From Piscicola geometra (Eukaryota > Annelida > Clitellata > Hirudinida > Piscicolidae): 64,000 nucleotides of DNA. The DNA lies in the NCBI GenBank assembly GCA_943735955.1, contig OX030962.1, positions 840,193 to 904,192 on the forward strand, in the 5' to 3' direction. Shown one piece after another: positions 30,864 to 62,427 of the stretch. Numbering within the stretch: position 1 is the stretch's first letter; each line of letters begins with the position of its first letter. Position numbers and translations under genes: made by a program. The notes beneath the pieces are model-generated. The model ran no database searches. It was given only the letters and a program-made list of their open reading frames with translations, and was not told where the DNA came from.

Positions 30864-32472
30864 TAGAGGTCGGATCGGGTACCCGCGGGTACCTGCGGGA
30901 CTCCCGCGGGAACGGAAATGAAAATTAATTTCGGGACGGGAAAAGTCGGGAACCGGGAATAGGTTTTCGGGACGGGAACGGGGACGGGAATCAATATTCA
31001 AATCGGGAACGGGAAAAATCGGGAACGGGAATCAATTTTTAAATCGGGAACGGGAAAACGGGAATACAAGTTATTGGGAGTGGATTCTTTAAAAATTATA
31101 CCTCAGCAAACTCCTAAGTATGGAAATCTCTATTTCATCGATACTCCGTACTTAAAATAAGTATTAAATGCAATAGAAATGTATAACGAAGCCACCATTG
31201 CATTGTCAATGTCAAAATCTCTATCATTACATTTGAAGTTGGCGAGTGCAAATATTAGGGAAATTAGAACAAATGGGTGATGATGAAAACTTGTCAGATG
31301 AAATCAAACTGGTCAGTTATATTATTTTTATTTTATAAATTCATACTTTGAATTTGAATTATTAATTTCCAGTTGAATGATCAGTTGATCATTTTGACAA
31401 AAAAAAGACGCCCATTGATTTTATTCAGATGGCAGCATGTCTGTTGCATCCCCCAGTATAACAAAATAATATTTAAAAAGTTTGGGATAAAAAAAAATAA
31501 ATACCAAGACTTTCATTAGAGAAAATTTATTTCCATTTTGTATACAGCCAGACCAAGCTCCAGTGACGTTGAGGAAAAAAACAAATGATGGTTATTTATA
31601 CCCTATATGTTAGTTTTTATATCGTAAAAGTTATAATACAATTTTTTCCTATCAAATTATACGAATGATTTGATTTGTGCAGTTGTGGAGAATAAGAATG
31701 TTGTCAAAAAACATATTTCTAACATGATTGAGGAATTAGTAATAATGAACGAGGGAAAAAATTTAGAAGAGGATGAATTGTACAAATATTCACAATTACG
31801 TCTCACCAAAATTGAAGGTTATAAAGATGTTAAATCTATTGGAGTAAAAAAATTCCAATACTACAAAAAGTAGCCAAAAATTTTTTTAGTATACCTGCAA
31901 GTTCTATTCCCTGTGAACGGAATTTGTCAACATGTGGTCGTTTAACTTCAGACCCCAGATCACCTAATTTGAAAGCTAAAGCCCGTGTTAAAAGCAATAA
32001 AGACTTGATTGAATTACTCAAAAACAATGACTAACTTCAATACTTTCATTTCAATAAATATTTGAAATTTAAATCGTGTTGTTTTATTTTGTTAAAAGAA
32101 ATATTTTCTGACTTTCAAATAATGAACTTTAAGAAATGTTAGGACTAGCAAGTTTGGGACCGGTGAAAACGGCAGCAAAAATAAATAAATAAACAACATT
32201 TTTGTTGTTGAAATGGGTCGGGACCGGGTCAAAAAGTTTCGGGAACGGGTCAGGCCCGGGAATCGAGTTGCGGGAACGGGACGGGACGGGAATTAAAATT
32301 CTGATGGCCCATCGGGAACGGGACGGGACGGGAATTAAAATTCTGATGGCCCATCGGGAACGGGACGGGAATTAAAATTCTGATGGCCCATCGGGAACGG
32401 GACGGGACGGGAAAACAAAATTCGGGAACGGGACGGGACCGGGAATGAAAAATCGTCCATGTCCGACCTCTA
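30864..32472 (+). mobile_element. hAT family C element, second copy
   Basis: The 1,609-bp element has ends TAGAGGTCGGA and the reverse complement TCCGACCTCTA, and a perfect 8-bp target duplication TTGGAGAT (30,856-30,863 and 32,473-32,480). The + strand still reads the hAT dimerisation core [20 protein letters not shown] near 31,893-31,952, but frameshifts upstream disable it. GGGAACGGGA-type arrays occupy both ends in the same orientation. It is homologous to the element at 18,384-19,964. Confidence 0.93.
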
Positions 32473-32480
32473 TTGGAGAT

Positions 32481-33368
32481 GCTTCAATAAACAATTCCAA
32501 GTGAATTCTCAAAGCTTGATGCAGGGGCTGAGTCTCGGGTATTGATGGTGAATACTTTGTTTGTGAAGGATGAAGAGTGTTGTGGCTTGAGATAAATCAT
32601 AGCGCCACTGCAGCAGTAATGGCGCAAGTGAAGCCCAAATGGAGACAGTTTTGTCAGCTTCGCAACGTATGAAGATGAGACTCGCTTCTTTATTGTTTGC
32701 CCGCTGCCAAAAAATACACACTTGTCACTTAAAAATTATTTTACCACTGAATACGCACATATAAATACATTTATATTTTTTTAAAGAAAATAAAATGATA
32801 AAGTATATAAATAATTGTCATGAGAATGTCAGTGTTTGGTATCTTTGTCTCCAAGCGAACCCACAAAGATCGACATTGGCGCTTATTCGGCATCTTGTGC
32901 AACAGGCGTTGTGTGAGCTTTTGTCGTTAAATCCTCAATGCTTGATCGAAATTGCCACAAGTTTAATTGTAAATTTAAATTTTAGTTTTTAATTTCGTTT
33001 TTTAATTTAATTTAAATCGTCTTTAATTTTAATATCTTTCATTTTAGCGTATTCAAAATACATAAGAGGCAAAATACATTGGAGAGGTTTTGATTCACAT
33101 AATGCACTTTCAGCATTGGTGGCTCATCCAAGAAAGAACCTAAGACTGCAAACCAGATAAAATATTGAAGAACTTAATTAAAATTTGCAAATGAAAAAAT
33201 TGTGAATATTTACATTTATTTTTTGATATTTTGAAAAAAAAATGAAGAAAATTAATAAGGATTGTTCTTGAAGAATTATTTTTTGACTAAGTCTTCTTTA
33301 GCCTCGATGATCCATCTCCTTATTAATACAAATGACGCAGCTTTCCGTTCGGAATTAGTCGAGAAGTT
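32481..33368. other. Intergenic stretch, no gene assigned
   Basis: On the - strand 32,509-32,721 is open (for example KTVSIWASLAPLLLQWRYDL) but has no recognised family. The DNA on both sides of the hAT insertion was once continuous, and this could be part of an interrupted gene or just chance. The 3' end of the receptor gene must lie in the right part. Confidence 0.4.
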
Positions 33369-53094
<19,726 letters not shown>

Positions 53095-53394
53095 CGTTTC
53101 GAGGCTTTCTTTGGCTTTCAAAAGCTTCTGAGTTGTGGATGAATCGTTGTTGGACTTCAAATTACTCAAATGTTCCACTAAAGTTTCACGTTTCAGCGGA
53201 AAACACTTTCTGGTGCTAGAATCATTTGTGGCTTTTAGTTGCCATCTTTAACTTCTATTGAAATCACCAAATTTAAGGAAGAACTTGAATCTCAGGTTTT
53301 TGGCATGTGAAATGGAGAAGAGTCTGATCAGGAGGTTAAACTCTCGCAAGTTGCAAAGAAAGTTAACAACACAAGAGCAACATTGAGAACAGAA

Positions 53395-53945
53395 AACAAC
53401 ATCAACAACAACGATAACAACATAAACAACAACATAAATAATAACAAAAACAGCAACAAAAACAACACCAACAACAACGATAACAACATAAACCACAACA
53501 TAAACAATAACAAAAACAGCAACAAAAACAACAGCAACATCGATAACAACAACAACAACAAGCACACAAACATCAGCAAGGAAGATAACACGAGCGACAA
53601 GAAGAATGACTGCGTTGAAGGCGCTACTAAGGAGGCTGAAGAGAGGAGATAAGTGGAAAGGCACTGGCTGTTAAGGAGATATCGGAGGAGGAGGAAGAGG
53701 AGGGAGGGGAGGAGGAGGGGAAAGAAGAGGAGGGAGAGGAGGAGGAGGGTAAGGCAGAGGAGGGAGGGGAGGAGGAGGGGAAGGAAGAGGAGAAAGAGAA
53801 GGAGATGATGATGATGAGGAAGAGGAAGAAGGGGAGGAGGAGGGGTGTATGTGTGTGTATGTGTGTGTATATGTTTATGTGTGTGTGCGTATATGTGTGC
53901 ATATGTGTGTGGGTCTGTGTGTGTGTATGTCTGTGTGTATATATT
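53395..53945. repeat. Cluster of simple repeats upstream of the receptor start codon
   Basis: Three repeats follow one another on +: AACAACAACATAAACAAC units (53,395-53,565), GGAGGAGGAGGGGAAG purine units (53,680-53,850) and TGTGTGTATG units (53,850-53,945). They lie 0.3-0.85 kb upstream of the receptor ATG, so they may flank its promoter or sit in its 5' leader. Confidence 0.9.
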
Positions 53946-54119
53946 CTTCATGGGAAGCATTGGAGTCAGAAGAGAAAAAAAAAGTAGAAGGGTTGAAAGT
54001 ATGGAGAAGGGGGAAGGGTTGAAAGTATGGAAAAGGGGGAAGGGAGAAGGGGAAAGGGAGAAGAGGAAAGGGGGAAAGGAGAAGGGGGAAGGGAAGAAAG
54101 GGATTTGGTGGGATTTTGA

Positions 54120-57100
54120 AATGTCATTATTTAAGAGCTCTAAATCTAAAAATGACTTCAAGCTCTTGTGTTTTAATTGTTTTCTTTTCATGAATTGTTT
54201 GCTTGTCTGCGTGAACGCTGAAATAGAGTCGCTGTTCGAATGGACGCTGAGGCCTCACGACTGCTGTGGCTTCGATTGCAGCGCAGGTGGCTGGTGGAGC
54301 TCATCTGGCCAGTGAACTCCATGCTCAAGTTATTTGCATTTAAACAAGCGATTTGCTTTCACTTCGAGTTGCCATTTGAATTGATTTAAAATGCTGGTTT
54401 TACTGCTCACTTGCACTTGAGTTCATCTAAGTTCGTACGAAACGATTGATTTCCAAGGGCGACATTCGCTCCCATTGTCATCTCTTGAGCCTCCTGCGTG
54501 CACCTAGGCGCCATTCAGAACGCTCGGATTTTGATTTGTTGAATTAACTTTTCGTTTATTTTTATTTGTTTTTTATATAAATGTATCTAATGATTTTTGA
54601 TGATTATTGTTTTGAAAATATATTTTTTTGATAATTTACTTGCATTCTTGAATTTTTGTTGCTTAAATTAACTCATGAACCTTTTCGAAGCTTTTGAAAC
54701 TTCAGTCGAACTTAAAAGAGTATCTCCCACAGTAAAAAGAATTTGAAAAAAAACCTCCCATTTCAGTCACACTCCAACCATCCACTCAACAAAGCTTCCA
54801 TGCGTGGAAAATCAAAAAGAAGAACACAAAAGTGGGTCGTTACAACGGGCCACAAAGGAACGGAGGACGCTTGTTTCCTCTTGGAGAGTCCTAAACATGC
54901 CCGATAAAATCGGATCGCTGGTCGTTAAAAAACCTCAGCGCTTTTTTTTATTTTTTAAAAACGGCAAACAAAAGTTTTGTGAATAAATGTTTCACTGAAG
55001 TAATGTTAAGCTGAGACCTTGTGCTTTGCGACTGATCGGTTGCAGGTTGCAGGGTTGCAGTTACATTCTCATCCACCGCATGGCTTGCTCTCCTTCGTAA
55101 TTGCCCAAAACATTTGTTCGCAGAGTCGTCAGCCTATTGCACGTGCTGACGACGTTCTCCAGTGCAACGAGGTAGCCTTGAGGCAGCGACGACGACGAAG
55201 CAGAACGATGCCATTTGAGGAGTTTCCTTGATCTTCCTCGCATTGAATTAAGCTCCGTGAAGTGGAACGTGTTCAGAATTGAAGCATGATGTTTTGACTC
55301 GGTGCTTTGAATGCTTCGGAAATTAACGAAGGTCTCGCTCAAAAGAACGAGTTTCTCGAGCAATTGAACGTTGGAATGAATTATTGGAAGGGAGTTGCTG
55401 TGCGGAATACAAAAAAGTTAGTCTTCTGACTACACAGTAATTAAACACTTTGTTTGCTTTCGGACAAGGTCGGAGTTTGGATATCAACAAATTCGGAAAT
55501 GTTTGAAAGAATACTGTATACTCTTTGTTAGATGCTGTGTAGAAGAAAAATCAAGTCTTGTCTAAATTAGTGTAAATCTTTTCAAAAATGAAACTCTTAA
55601 TTTAGGTGAAAAATAGTTTCAATCACACGAAGGCGTTCTCGACTCCATCAAGCTTCACACCCCTCACAAAATGTTTCCACTTTTTGTTTGTTTCATTTTT
55701 CTAAATTGCGCTATGAATTTTGAATTAGACGTGGAAAAGTCGGACTGACGTTCATCCTTATATGCCTCTATAAGACGATGCTTCAGTTATATTTGTTAGT
55801 GAACATTTGTCAATTTATTGATACACACTTTAATAATTTATATTTTTGAATAAGCACTTTTAATAAGTTATGTTTGTTAATAATAACTTTTAATGAGTTT
55901 TTATTGTGTAAATAAAGTGTGAAAGATCTTTTTGCAAGGGTGGTGTGAGTGGGCTCGAAAGCTCTTCAAACAGCGGAGAGAGCGTCAGAAAGAGGCGATC
56001 AAGAAGGGGCTTTACTAGCGGCATCGGGTTACGCCACGTTAACAATATTCGTTGTTGTGTTGTGTTGTACTGTGTCTCTCCCAGCGTGGAGTCGATCAAT
56101 TAAGCTTTCCTTCTCACAAATGGTTCGAATAGAATTTAAAATGGAACTAAGAAATGAATGTTAAAAGTTTGTTTGTTGCACGAACAAAATAACAGCTGTT
56201 GACTGATTTGAATTGTGGCACGAAACTTGACTGGCCCGCTCGAAGCCCTTTCGTCACACTTTTGCAAATCTGAAGGTCCTCAAAAGGTTCCCACTTCTTC
56301 CCACAAATGAATCTCTTTCAACAACTTGGAGATCATTCAAACACGGAAGAATCAACGAAAACATCGCAGTTGTGGCGATTTGAAGCGTTCTCAAGACTTT
56401 CCAACATTTCAATTTCTTCTTCGCCACTTGAGCTCACCATTCAACATTAAAGAATCGTATTGTTTTGTCTCAGATGTTGAATTCATTTTTCAGAAGAAAT
56501 GCTTTTAGTTACACCATCCAAACTCAGCCACTTCCTTTTCCTGTTCGCCAGCCTATCACTGACCTCTACGAGTTACCACGCCATAAACATCAGCCGCTTT
56601 GTTGACCAATCAGCTTGAGTATCGACCGGAATGACCTCTGTGACCTCCTTCCATGCTCCGAGACCTTCCACCGAATCAGAAAGTCATTCAAATCTTTCTC
56701 ATTTAACTTTTCATAGTTTAGTTTTTTCTCAGATATCATGGCAGTCCCTCTAGTGCTCCTCACTCCACTCCAGATATCATGGCAACTCCTTTAATGTTCT
56801 TCATCCCATTCCTGCAATGAACGCCACAAGGACGATCTCAAAGCTGCTGCAACAAACCAAAGTATGTAGCTCCAGAAAAACATCTTTTGGAAAATCTGAA
56901 TTTGAAATTTATACACTTTATTTAATTTTTTTTTGAATTTTAAGTTTTACGAATTCGATAAATTCTGGGAAAATGTAAAACCATATCGAGCACTTTTTAT
57001 TGCATTTGCACACTTCTCTTCTCATCATTTCAGTTCATTTCAGGGCATTGATCGTGCCTCAGTGAGACTCGCCTCGCTTAGAAAGCGCCTCGTCTAGAAC

Positions 57101-58490
57101 CTCCTTTCTTATTCACATTAACACCAAATCTTTTATTTTCAATTTGTGAAATCTTGTTTAGGAAATTGTTCCATAAATTGTAATTTAGTCGGTTCTAATG
57201 AGTCGATTTCCAGATGCCCCATAAATCTTCTTCTCCATTCACACACTCCTCTCCTCCTCCTCTCCCTCCTCCTCTCCCTCTTCCTCTTCTCCTCCTCTCC
57301 CTGCAATAAACTTTTTTTTGCAGCTCCAATCTCAGAATCAACTTCTTTGCATACCTTTACATTGCCACAAATCGCACCTGATTGCACTCTTTTCTTTCCA
57401 ACTCTACTGCATTCGGAAACATTTTTGGCAATTTTTTCATGCTAAATCCGAGCAAATTAGATTAGATTAGCTTGGTAAGGTGGGAAATAAGGAAGTGAAG
57501 TGTGAATAGTAGATTCGGCATTAGCTTTGACAAATCCGAAACCTACGTTGTAGTGTTGATTTATGGTCGTCTACTTGTGTTGCTGCATGATCTATGGAAG
57601 CTCTTGAGCGAGAAAAGCAAATAGTTTCACACTTTTCGCTGACATTTTCGTAGTTTCAGATGAACGGAAAAGGAATGAAGGCCATTTTCATCAGAAATGC
57701 CAGTCTTACTTCCGTCGAAGGCAGAGCTGCTTACAAATCCTGAACATGTCTTCAAGCCCTAAATCTCTCTTTCAAAACTAAAAAATATTTTGAAAAAAGT
57801 TTAACAGGACCGAAAGTCGTGAGATTCTCTTTGAAATTGTTCTGACATTTTAAAAATTCTTTTGAAGCGCAACATTTGTGTCGAGATTTCGAAGACTTTG
57901 TGGTATTTAAGGAAGAAAGTGCGAAGGTCGAGGAGTGCCAGACAGGAAGCTCACCAGCATGCAGAAGTTGAAGAATTCCTCACGGAAGAGTGTATGCCTA
58001 TTCTGACTGTTTGGAACTATCGCAACAGTTCACAATTGAGACATTTCATTATATTCTTTCTGCTACACTCCTAGGATACATTGTGCTCAATCAATATACA
58101 TTCAAACTCTTTGTAAAATAGAAGTTTATATTACAGTTTTCAATTCTTTCATCAAGGGAAGCTGTAGGTTTATCGGATAAATGAGGAATTTTGTGATTTC
58201 GAGTATGATCTGAGCTGTTTAAATTTATTGAAAAATATTCTTCAAGCAAACAAATATATTTCGATGAACTCAGAGAAGATAAAAGATAGGAAAGAATCTA
58301 TTAAAAGGATAAGATTCAAAAACGATTTTTAAAAGCAAAAAGTTTTTTAATTGAATTGTTTGGATCGGTTCAGAGCTTTCAAAACTTCTCGGTGTGTTCC
58401 TATCTTGATCACATCGCAAGGCAACATCAATTATATTAATGCCATCCCAAGCAATGCTTCTGGATTTCAAACTAATTTTAGAAACGTAAA
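54120..58490. other. Long intergenic stretch with no gene assigned
   Basis: ORFs up to 100 codons occur (for example - strand 55,061-55,363) but have no recognised domains. A pyrimidine run CTCCTCCTCCTCTCCC lies at 57,245-57,300. The receptor promoter and any 5' non-coding exon should lie in the left part; the repeat cluster hinders placing it. Confidence 0.45.
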
Positions 58491-58496
58491 AACAAA

Positions 58497-59690
58497 TTTA
58501 AATTTAATTCAAATGAATTTAAAGTTAATTCAAATGAATTTAAAGTTAATTCAAATGAATTTAAAGTTAATTAAAATGAATTTAAAGTTAATTCAAATGA
58601 ATTTAAAATTAATTCAAATGAATTTAAAGTTAATTAAAATGCATTTAAAGTTAATTAAAATGAATTTAACGTAAATTAAAATGAATTTAAAGTTAATTAA
58701 AATGAATTTAAATTTAATTTAAATGAATTAAAAGTTAAATAAAATGAATTTAAAGTTAATTAAAATGAATTTAAAGTTAATTAAAATGAATGTAAAGTTA
58801 ATTAAAATGAATTAAAGTTGATTAAAACGAATTAAAAGTTAATTAAAATGAATTTAAAGTTAATTAAAATAAATGTAAAGTTAATTAAAATAAATGTAAA
58901 GTTAATTAAAATAAATGTAAAGTTAATTAAAATAAATGTAAAGTTAATTAAAATAAATGTAAAGTTAATTAAAATAAATGTAAAGTTAATTAAAATAAAT
59001 GTAAAGTTAATTAAAATAAATGTAAAGTTAATTAAAATAAATGTAAAGTTAATTAAAATAAATGTAAAGTTAATTAAAATAAATGTAAAGTTAATTAAAA
59101 TAAATGTAAAGTTAATTAAAATAAATGTAAAGTTAATTAAAATAAATGTAAAGTTAATTAAAATAAATGTAAAGTTAATTAAAATAAATGTAAAGTTAAT
59201 TAAAATAAATGTAAAGTTAATTAAAATAAATGTAAAGTTAATTAAAATAAATGTAAAGTTAATTAAAATAAATGTAAAGTTAATTAAAATAAATGTAAAG
59301 TTAATTAAAATAAATGTAAAGTTAATTAAAATAAATGTAAAGTTAATTAAAATAAATGTAAAGTTAATTAAAATAAATGTAAAGTTAATTAAAATAAATG
59401 TAAAGTTAATTAAAATAAATGTAAAGTTAATTAAAATAAATGTAAAGTTAATTAAAATAAATGTAAAGTTAATTAAAATAAATGTAAAGTTAATTAAAAT
59501 AAATGTAAAGTTAATTAAAATAAATGTAAAGTTAATTAAAATAAATGTAAAGTTAATTAAAATAAATGTAAAGTTAATTAAAATAAATGTAAAGTTAATT
59601 AAAATAAATGTAAAGTTAATTAAAATAAATGTAAAGTTAATTAAAATAAATGTAAAGTTAATTAAAATAAATTTAAAGTTAATTGAAAGT
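58497..59690. repeat. 21-bp minisatellite, about 56 copies
   Basis: The unit is TTAATTAAAATAAATGTAAAG, given as TTAATTAAAATAAA then TGTAAAG. The left 300 bp holds variants with GAATTT in place of AAATGT and CAAATGAA. The right two thirds is nearly invariant. Because 21 is a multiple of three it stays open on + as a (VKLIKIN)n frame, which has no gene context. Confidence 0.97.
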
Positions 59691-59764
59691 GAACGAACCT
59701 TCCAGCCTCAAGCAGAACTTCAACAGGAAGCGAGCAGCGAACGACACACGCACGTTGTTATAAG

Positions 59765-59774
59765 AGACTCACGC

Positions 59775-59813
<39 letters not shown>

Positions 59814-59915
59814 CACATACACGCACACCCACACACATACACACACACACACGCACACACACACGCACACACACACATACACGCACACCCACACACACAC
59901 GCACACACACATCAT
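59765..59915. repeat. Interrupted (CA)n microsatellite
   Basis: CACACG, CACATACACG and CACACCCACA units are intermixed, ending at ACATCATTTCC. Confidence 0.93.
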
Positions 59916-59919
59916 TTCC

Positions 59920-61085
59920 TTCACACTTAATGCATCCTATTTTTATCTTCAGATGAAAAGTTTCAAGAAAATCTGAATTATAAATGAACAGTCAGGTTTC
60001 AAGAAATTCCGAATTATAAATGATCAGTCAAGTTTTTTCTTAATCTTGAAATAAAGAACTAAAATACAAACTTTGAAAAACTATTGAAAAACACAAAAAA
60101 GTTGTTTTCAGAAATATTTTAGACAAAAAGGATCCCTAAGAAGAGCTTCAAGCAAGCAGCGTAACAGTAACTTCTGGTTCATTTCACTTTCGGCTGAGGA
60201 CATCTATGTATTTAAATGTATGCATCAAGATGAAACGCCAAATAAAAAACCAAATTTTGTAAAAAATGTAGAAGCATCGATTTTGTTATCTTTGAAGATT
60301 CCCTCAATAGGACTCACTCACGAAGGACGAGGACCCAATGAGATGGCAACGCCTTGAGTCCTTAATCTCACAACACTTTTGCCCTGACAGCATTTAATCC
60401 TCGCAAACCTGTTTGCATATCAATGTTTCACAGACGCCTCTGGAATTTAAGCCCGAGCAGACAACAGTTTGACAACTTTAATTCGAGCAAATTATATAAA
60501 ATCCGTTTCAAATTGCACGTCACCTTTGTGTGTCTGTCGCATGCGTCAGTCATCCATCTCGAGCGCTGTCACATTACCTAATTGTTTGTGTCACATTGCG
60601 GCTTCGTGGCCGCATGCTTGATGAGGCTCTAGATGCCGTCAAGTCGAAGCCTTTAATTAATTAATTTTAATTAATTAGTTTTAATTAATTCATCCACAAA
60701 GTGGCTCCTTGCAAACAAATTGCTGTTACTTAGTCTTCCGGGTCTTCGTGACTGACTTGCATGGGTCCCTTCAGCCTTTTGTGATCTTCAGTTCTCATCA
60801 AGAGCTTCAAAGCATTTCCATTCAAACGGCAACAGTGGCGAGTTACTGCATGTGAAAACTCGGAAAGAACAATCACATTGAAAGATGCAGGTCAGGTTTG
60901 ATTAATGTCCGTTTATTACATGCAGGGGTCAGAGCAAGGTCAGGAGATTATTCATTCGATGAAGTGTCAAAGTCCAACGCGGAACAGCAGAGAAGAACTT
61001 TCTATTTCAGGAAAAGAAGAGGCGAGCTCAGCCATGTGGAAGTTTTGCGATGTAAAATGTTTTGTAGACACTTGAAGTTGGTTTA
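59920..61085. other. Intergenic stretch with a TTAATTAA-rich patch
   Basis: No gene is seen. At 60,650-60,695 overlapping TTAATTAATTAATTTTAATT sequences give a cluster of TAAT cores, typical homeodomain sites. Around it (60,530-60,640) the DNA is unique and more GC-rich, so it might be a conserved regulatory element. Confidence 0.4.
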
Positions 61086-61087
61086 TT

Positions 61088-61318
61088 TCAAAACTATTTT
61101 TGAAACAAAAACTATTTTTGAAACAAAAACTTTTTTGAAACAAAAACTATTTTTGGAACAAAAAATTTTTTTGAAACAAAAAATTTTTTTTTAAACAAAA
61201 AATTTTTTTGAAACAAAAACTTTTTTTGAAACAAAAACTTTTTTTGAAACAAAAACTTTTTTTGAAACAAAAACTTTTTTTGAAACAAAAACTTTTTTTG
61301 AAACAAAAACTATTTTTT
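61088..61318. repeat. 18-bp minisatellite TTTTTTGAAACAAAAACT
   Basis: About 12 copies, with length changes in the T and A runs. Both strands are low-complexity. Confidence 0.93.
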
Positions 61319-61924
61319 GCATTAAACTCATATATTTATTGAAAACTGCAAATTATTAAAAAAATTAAATTCTTCGAATCCAGTTTTCCAAAGTCTCGCT
61401 AACTTTCCACTCGTGAGAACTCTAAACTATGAAGGTCATCTAAACGGTTGCCTCAACTTTTCAAAAATGCTAATTTAAACAAATTCCTACTGATTTTGTT
61501 CAAATGAACTGAAGCAGATGAATATTTAAAACATGTAGAACTGAATGAGACCCATAAAAGAGCGAAAAGGCGTTTTATCTGGAGTGAGCAGTTCTGGTCG
61601 CAGTGTAATCCTGGCAGCTTTATGCGAAGCTCCGAGTGGCTTGTGGCGCGGTGTTTATCGATAAATATTTGTTTTGGGGACGGCGAGGTATGGCGTGGGC
61701 TGTTATAACAAAAAAAAGAAGTTTTTGAGGTGTTTTTTAAAGTGATAAATTCCGATAAGTCAAGCTGGGCTGAAGAGGGGGTGCATGGAAAATGACGAAG
61801 GGTGACGCGCAGAAAGGAAGAAGAAAGAAATGCCGACAGATAAAACTGATGGATCTATCAACATTAAATCTTGCTGAATTAATAAGCTAGATGTCGAGCA
61901 TCAGTGTACATTCATTTTTACAAT

Positions 61925-62152
61925 CTGCTCATCCATCCATTCATCCAATCCTCCAACCCTCCATCCATAAGTCTATCTATCCCTCCTTCCATCCATCCAT
62001 TCACCCTTTCATCCCTCCTTCCATCCATCCATAAGTCTATCTATCTCTTCCTACATCCATCCATCCACCCCTTCTTTCCTCCTTCCATCCATCCATTCAC
62101 CCTTTCATACCTCCTTCCATCCATCCATACATTCATCCACTCATCTATCCAT
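61925..62152. repeat. (CCAT)n-based repeat
   Basis: CATCCATCCATTC, CCCTCCTTCCATC and AAGTCTATCTAT units are repeated in longer blocks of about 60-80 bp. On the - strand it is GGATGGATGG and lies within the intron just downstream of the exon at 62,277-62,419. Confidence 0.9.
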
Positions 62153-62276
62153 TAATGTATTTTTCAATGTTGCTTCAAACCGACATTATTGATCAATTCA
62201 TTCACTCTCGATCAGTCAACTTCCCAATCTCTGCCTCCCTGCAGCGGCTTATCGGACTGTTTCCTGTCCAACTCAC

Positions 62277-62419
62277 TCATCATCCACCCACTCGGCTTGC
62301 CTCCTCTTCACCTTCTTCTCCTCCTCCTCGTACTCCAACATGAACTGCCGATGCAGGCGTTCGTAGAAGCCCTCCTCCGTCTCATCCTCCAGCAAACACT
62401 TGCTCACGAGACTCTCCTC
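62277..62419 (-). CDS. Internal exon of an unidentified gene, acidic/basic helical segment
   Basis: The exon is 143 nt on -, bounded by the acceptor GGCAATCAG at 62,420-62,428 and the strong donor GTGAGT at 62,276-62,271. The only sensible frame begins phase 0 and ends phase 2. It reads EESLVSKCLLEDETEEGF, then YERLHRQFMLEYEEEEKK, then VKRRQAEWVDDE: a charged, probably helical or coiled-coil segment with typical G/C-rich third positions. No family was recognised and no partner exon was found in the window. The 17-bp C-rich (sense) minisatellite directly upstream and the GGATGG repeat downstream match the intron style of the other genes here. Confidence 0.6.
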
Positions 62420-62427
62420 CTGATTGC

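Noticed and set aside
58848..59930. 360-codon ORF of KLIKINV repeats
   Set aside because: The repeat period is a multiple of three and lacks stops; no splice sites, promoter or family support a protein.
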